This document shows positions 60,715-64,000 of a stretch of 64,000 nt of DNA, piece by piece. How positions within the stretch are numbered: position 1 is the first letter of the stretch; each line of letters starts with the position of its first letter. The DNA is from RGIG4576 sp964536025. GTDB taxonomy: Bacteria > Bacteroidota > Bacteroidia > Bacteroidales > Muribaculaceae. The position numbers and the translations under genes are program-made. A model generated the notes under the pieces. That model had not been told where the DNA came from. It searched no databases and saw only the letters and a list, made by a program, of their open reading frames with translations. Location: the NCBI GenBank assembly GCA_964536025.1, contig CAZHXA010000002.1:1-64000 (forward strand). Direction: 5' to 3'.

Positions 60715-60833
60715 ATAAAAAAAGACCGATTCATCACGAACCGGTCTTTAAAACCTAATAATTAACCTTAAAATATAAATCTAATGCTTATGAAATACAA
60801 TGCAAAAGTAATATTGTTTTGAAAAAAATGCAA
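60715..60833 (-). ncRNA. Copy B of the repeated promoter-leader-terminator module (~83-nt transcript)
   Basis: Minus strand: TTG (60831-60833) and TACTTTTG (60803-60810) spaced exactly 20 nt; the same TATTACTTTTGCAT as copy A; TTTTAAGGTTA; then the terminator AAAGACCG / CGGTCTTT with seven T. A transcript from about 60798 would end at about 60716. It is either a small RNA or a prematurely terminated leader of the threonine aldolase gene. No coding potential is evident. Confidence 0.5.
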
Positions 60834-60912
60834 TAGTTTATGTTAAAAACAATCGTAATTTAACTTTTAAAGTGTTAATCCGTCTTTAGTCTGTATTATG
60901 ATGATAAATAAT

Positions 60913-60951
60913 AAAAAAAGAGTACCACAAGATTTTTCTTGCAGTATACTT
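60913..60951 (-). terminator. Terminator of the tsaE-birA-carboxypeptidase operon
   Basis: On the minus strand AGTATACTGCAAGA / TCTTGTGGTACT (imperfect) with loop AAAA, followed by CTTTTTTT; 25 nt after the stop codon. Confidence 0.7.
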
Positions 60952-60975
60952 CATGTCTAAAACACGATCTCTTAT

Positions 60976-61983
60976 TTACTTTTGGAAAGTGAGAGATGCT
61001 CCTTTTTTCTTAACTTCGAGGGTTACTGTTGCTCCTTCTATCATAGGGTAGTTTTCGTCAACGTGACCTACCGGGAAATTGAATGCGATAGGAATGTTGT
61101 AACCTTTTAGTTCTTCATTTAACATATCTTCCATCTTTTTGAAGTCTCCGTTAGGGCTGTAATCGGTGAATTGTCCCACAATAATGCCTTTTACCTTGTC
61201 AAGGATTCCGAGCAATTTCATTTGTTGTATCATGCGATTAACGCTTGAAGTGTTTTCGCTCACGTCTTCGATGAAAAGTATGATGTTATCGTTTTGTAAA
61301 AAGTCATATTTAGAGCCTATCATTCCGCAAAAAACAGATAAATTACCTCCTACGAGCATACCTGTAGCTTTACCGTAGTGGTTATATTTGTGTGACGGAA
61401 TTTCATATTTAGGAACACCTCCGGCAAGAATGTTGCGTAGTGCAAGGCTGCAAGAGTCCGGTTTGTCGGGATTGTCGCTGAATAATTTCTCTACTTCTTT
61501 TTCATATAAATATCCACACATGTGTGCGTGAATGCTCATCACACCGCTATTCACCATAGCAGAATGCACCGATGTTATATCGCTGTAGCCGATAATCCAT
61601 TTTGGATATTTTGCAAGTGTGTCAAGAGGAATTTCTTGAAGTTGTTGTATTGAGCCATACCCACCGCGAGTGCTCATAATGGCTTTAATCTCAGGGTTGC
61701 GTAATGCCCAAAGCATGTCGTTTTTACGTTGTTCTGGTGTTCCAGCAAAAGAACCATGTTTCGCTCCCACATTAGGAGCAAGGACTGGAGTATATCCCCA
61801 TTCTTTCAATACTTTCATTCCTGCTTTTGCATACTTTGAGTTAGGAACGCTTGCCATGCTTAATATAGCGATTTTATCGCCTGGTTTTAAAGCCTTTGGG
61901 CGTACCATTTTTTTGTTTTGTGCAACGCTTGCAATCGAAAATCCTACGAGTGCGACAAGCATGATTAAAAACTTCTTTTTCAT
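60976..61983 (-). CDS. Exported S66 family LD-carboxypeptidase
   Basis: A 335-residue protein with signal peptide FLIMLVALVGFSIASVAQ. LKPGDKIAILSMASVP starts the mature domain; STRGGYGSIQQL and IGYSDITSVHSAM contain the nucleophile Ser of the GxSD motif; FIEDVSENTSSVNRMIQQM has the Glu, and FPVGHVDENYPM the His. S66 peptidases remove the terminal D-Ala from muropeptide tetrapeptides. E. coli LdcA is cytoplasmic; the signal peptide here puts the activity in the periplasm. It lies 41 nt downstream of birA. Confidence 0.9.
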   Translation of the reverse strand: MKKKFLIMLVALVGFSIASVAQNKKMVRPKALKPGDKIAILSMASVPNSKYAKAGMKVLKEWGYTPVLAPNVGAKHGSFAGTPEQRKNDMLWALRNPEIKAIMSTRGGYGSIQQLQEIPLDTLAKYPKWIIGYSDITSVHSAMVNSGVMSIHAHMCGYLYEKEVEKLFSDNPDKPDSCSLALRNILAGGVPKYEIPSHKYNHYGKATGMLVGGNLSVFCGMIGSKYDFLQNDNIILFIEDVSENTSSVNRMIQQMKLLGILDKVKGIIVGQFTDYSPNGDFKKMEDMLNEELKGYNIPIAFNFPVGHVDENYPMIEGATVTLEVKKKGASLTFQK

Positions 61984-62024
61984 AGTAATCGTATTGTTTT
62001 TATTATTAAGTAATATATTTATTA

Positions 62025-62762
62025 TTAGACGATAAAGCTTACTTCTTTAAACGCGTATTGTTTTTTAATACCGTCAGCGTCTTCAAGTATAAGCATGCCC
62101 GATGGCTCTACTTCTATGATTTTTGCTGAAAAGTGTATGCCGTTGGGTAGGGCAAATGAGTGTTCTTTGCCATCATTTCTATATAGATGCGATAAATATT
62201 CTCGGTGCAGTTTTTCAAAATAAGATGTATCTGCGTTTTCAAACGCACAGTTACGTTCTATTGCTTCGCACGTTTTGTGCAAAATATCTTCCACAGGCAC
62301 ATCGTTTCCTATAATTTGCGAAAGAGATACAGGATTGGGGGCATCACTTAAGAATTGTTTTTGATTCACATTTATGCCAAGTCCCAAAATGGAATAGTTG
62401 ATTGATTGCCCCATGATAGAGTGTTCAATGAGTATTCCACACACCTTTTTATCTTTGTAATAAATGTCGTTAGGCCATTTAATAGTAAATCCATCGGCAT
62501 ATTGTGATAATGTATCGATAACCGCAAGCGACACAGCTTCACTTATGTAAAATTGTTGAGGTATTGCAATTTTAGGATTTTTTAGAAGCATTGAAAAAAT
62601 TGCATTTTTTCCGTGTTCCGATTCCCATGAGTTTCCTCGTTGACCGCGTCCGGCTGTTTGATTGGGCGTGTGTATAACAGTACCCGATGGCAAAATCGAA
62701 GCCATCTTGTTCAAATAAGAATTGGTTGAAGCTGTGCTATGTACAAGAATGTATCTTGGCAT
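62025..62762 (-). CDS. birA: Biotin--[acetyl-CoA-carboxylase] ligase
   Basis: A 245-residue ligase attaching biotin to carboxylase carrier domains. STNSYLNKMA, PNQTAGRGQRGNSWES (biotinyl-AMP loop GRGQRG) and IKWPNDIYYKDKKVCGILIE are the catalytic motifs; a short C-terminal SH3-like domain follows. There is no N-terminal winged helix, so it is a pure ligase and not a bio repressor. Its ATG overlaps the tsaE stop by one base. Confidence 0.93.
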   Translation of the reverse strand: MPRYILVHSTASTNSYLNKMASILPSGTVIHTPNQTAGRGQRGNSWESEHGKNAIFSMLLKNPKIAIPQQFYISEAVSLAVIDTLSQYADGFTIKWPNDIYYKDKKVCGILIEHSIMGQSINYSILGLGINVNQKQFLSDAPNPVSLSQIIGNDVPVEDILHKTCEAIERNCAFENADTSYFEKLHREYLSHLYRNDGKEHSFALPNGIHFSAKIIEVEPSGMLILEDADGIKKQYAFKEVSFIV

Positions 62763-63199
62763 TAATTTTCGGGGTATTTAATAGTGATTTTACGGGTTCC
62801 GTCTTCTTGTTCAACAATGTCTACTTCAACAGTATCGTCGGGTAACAAATCGGTAATGCGTTCAGACCATTCGATAAAACATAAGGCTCCGCTGTAGAAA
62901 TAGTCTTCCACTCCTATTTCTTCGGCTTCGGCTTCGTTTTCAAGTCGATAGCAATCAAAATGATAAATAAGCTCGGCAGTTGTTTCGCTTCTATATTCAT
63001 TAATAATGGCAAATGATGGTGAGTTTGTTACATCATCCACGCCCAATTCTTCACAAAGAGCTTTGATAAAAGTGGTTTTGCCGGCACCCATTTCACCGTT
63101 AAAAGCAAAAACTGTGTAATCTTCCATAGCAGCCATAAACTCGTGTGCCGCCTCGTTTATTTTGTCGAGAGAAGTTATTTCAATAATTTTATTGTCCAT
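62762..63199 (-). CDS. tsaE: tRNA t6A biosynthesis ATPase TsaE
   Basis: A 145-residue P-loop ATPase needed for threonylcarbamoyl-adenosine formation at A37 of ANN-reading tRNAs. FNGEMGAGKTTFIKALCEELG is Walker A; NSPSFAIINEY, HFDCYRL and FIEWSERI are family motifs. Start at 63199; an upstream extension of 19 codons lacks support. It is first in the tsaE-birA-LD-carboxypeptidase operon, coupled to birA by a one-base overlap. Confidence 0.94.
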   Translation of the reverse strand: MDNKIIEITSLDKINEAAHEFMAAMEDYTVFAFNGEMGAGKTTFIKALCEELGVDDVTNSPSFAIINEYRSETTAELIYHFDCYRLENEAEAEEIGVEDYFYSGALCFIEWSERITDLLPDDTVEVDIVEQEDGTRKITIKYPEN

Positions 63200-63296
63200 A
63201 AATAAGTTACATTTGAATTTACTGCGAATATACAAAAAAATCATGAAGCCACCCACTATGATAGGTGTTGTGATAATAAAAATGTTGGATAGCTGG

Positions 63297-63326
63297 TTGA
63301 TATTATGCTTATATATCGTATATTTG
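63297..63326 (+). promoter_or_regulatory. Promoter of the Asn/Pro/Gly-rich secreted protein gene
   Basis: TTG (63297-63299) and TATATTTG (63319-63326), spacer 19 nt, leaving a leader of ~110 nt. Confidence 0.65.
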
Positions 63327-63442
63327 TGAAATCGTAATGTTTTGTGTAGTGGGTGTGCTTTTTAAAAGTGTGTAATTAAACTATGAACATAAATTTCGGT
63401 CTTAATGTAGAAAACCTTATTTGTTACTTAAATAATAACATT

Positions 63443-64000
63443 ATGAGAAATTTAAAGTTGTCCGGCATTATTACATGTACAGCAATAGCGTTGTCTGCGT
63501 TGGTGTGTTTACCTGTAGATGCTCAATCAAGCCGAAGAGGTTCGCATCGAACTGAACAAAATGGCAACAGTAATAGAAACATGGGGCAAGGTCGTCGCCC
63601 AGGTAATAGCAGTAATCGTAATAATAATCGTGTAAATAACAATCGTAATGATAATAAAAAGCCTAATAATGGGGTAGGGAGTCCTAACCCAAAGCCGGGG
63701 AATGATAGATATAATGGAAATCCCGGTCATGGTCATCAAAATCCTATCGGCGGAAATCATTACGGACAACATGCTCCTAAGCCCAAGCCTCAACCTGGTA
63801 ATCATTATGGAGAGCAACGTCCGGGATATCCGGCACCACATCCAAGCCGACCTAAATACAAACCTATGCCTCGTGTGGCTCCACCGCCACATTGGCGTCC
63901 ACATAACAATGCTCCTATCATAAACGGAATATTGGGACTTACTTTTGGGTCGATATTTAATGTTTCTTTGGAATATCTATATTATAATAATTATTATATT
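63443..64000 (+). CDS. Secreted Asn/Pro/Gly/His-rich protein (3' truncated by window)
   Basis: The frame is open from ATG 63443 to the right edge (186 codons seen). A signal peptide (LSGIITCTAIALSALVCLPVDAQ) is followed by a low-complexity region of ~120 residues: Asn/Arg-rich first (SSNRNNNRVNNNRN), then Gly/Pro/His/Lys-rich with repeated NHYGxQ (GGNHYGQHAPKPKPQPGNHYGEQ). At the edge the sequence becomes hydrophobic and aromatic (IINGILGLTFGSIF), starting a folded or membrane-associated domain. It may be a cell-envelope or surface protein. Family not recognised. Confidence 0.7.
   Translation, partial: MRNLKLSGIITCTAIALSALVCLPVDAQSSRRGSHRTEQNGNSNRNMGQGRRPGNSSNRNNNRVNNNRNDNKKPNNGVGSPNPKPGNDRYNGNPGHGHQNPIGGNHYGQHAPKPKPQPGNHYGEQRPGYPAPHPSRPKYKPMPRVAPPPHWRPHNNAPIINGILGLTFGSIFNVSLEYLYYNNYYI

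Noticed and set aside
63527..63904. Minus-strand open frame opposite the Asn/Pro-rich secreted protein
   Set aside because: It is the complement of low-complexity repeats; the plus-strand frame has a signal peptide, promoter and leader.
1..64000. CRISPR array, prophage, IS element or conjugative element
   Set aside because: No transposase, integrase, cas gene, regularly spaced repeats or attachment-like duplications were found on reading the window.

Overview
The window reads as a continuous stretch of an AT-rich Bacteroidales chromosome. The evidence is the recurrent Bacteroidetes promoter signature (a TTG about 20 nt upstream of a TAnnTTTG box), several Bacteroidetes-typical families (DUF4465 and TlpA/DUF4369-type lipoproteins, a DUF2795 protein, the GGGtGRT protein, a GH3/beta-lactamase fusion, lipobox signals ending in SC) and secreted proteins with a YYNLQGVKV tail that resembles type IX secretion sorting domains. 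That tail is common in Muribaculaceae and Prevotellaceae, so one of these is my best guess; the genus cannot be fixed from sequence reading alone. No phage, transposase, integrase, CRISPR array or rRNA operon was seen. One tRNA (Leu, UAG) is present.

Layout. 1-5416: right end of an AT-rich exopolysaccharide/O-antigen cluster (polymerase C-terminus, acetyltransferase, three glycosyltransferases, and a UDP-GlcNAc 2-epimerase of more host-like composition), followed at 5656 by a WecA-like initiating sugar-phosphate transferase. 6842-18588: housekeeping genes (M20 deacylase of ArgE type, long-chain acyl-CoA ligase, prfB with its programmed +1 frameshift, argB, asd, an OmpA protein, a cation/proton antiporter, gpmI). 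A candidate small RNA with its own promoter and terminator lies at about 16740-16868. 18769-24737: exported 5'-nucleotidase, GH3/beta-lactamase fusion, glutamate dehydrogenase.

24821-28120 holds a divergent pair of secreted proteins whose 3' ends and terminators form a long inverted repeat (157 bp identical) and whose 5' ends form a second, inner 35-bp inverted repeat around the shared promoter region. 28129-33060: dnaB, ispE, grpE-dnaJ, tRNA-Leu. 33159-42965: a glycerol-3-phosphate locus (DeoR/GlpR regulator, glpABC, glpT-type antiporter, NagD-like phosphatase, porin, exported propeller-like protein); glpK and glpF are absent from the window. 43151-48456: a DUF2461 protein, a four-subunit 2-oxoacid:ferredoxin oxidoreductase, and, convergent to it, the uncharacterised NifU-like plus GGGtGRT pair.

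48673-64000: small envelope and housekeeping genes (lipoproteins, YhhN family, TPR, rsgA, wHTH, purT, TlpA-type thioredoxin, murI-DUF4465, rplS with a structured leader, DUF2795, a threonine aldolase/LOG/PduO adenosyltransferase operon, and a tsaE-birA-LD-carboxypeptidase operon), ending in a truncated Asn/Pro/Gly/His-rich secreted protein.

The strongest non-textbook signals are the ncRNA at 16740, two copies of a minus-strand promoter-leader-terminator module (about 55320-55490 and 60715-60833), the nested inverted repeats at 24.8-28.1 kb, the NifU-like/GGGtGRT pair with a perfect dyad in its promoter, the extended glp locus, and promoters placed so close to rsgA and the M20 gene that their mRNAs may be nearly leaderless.
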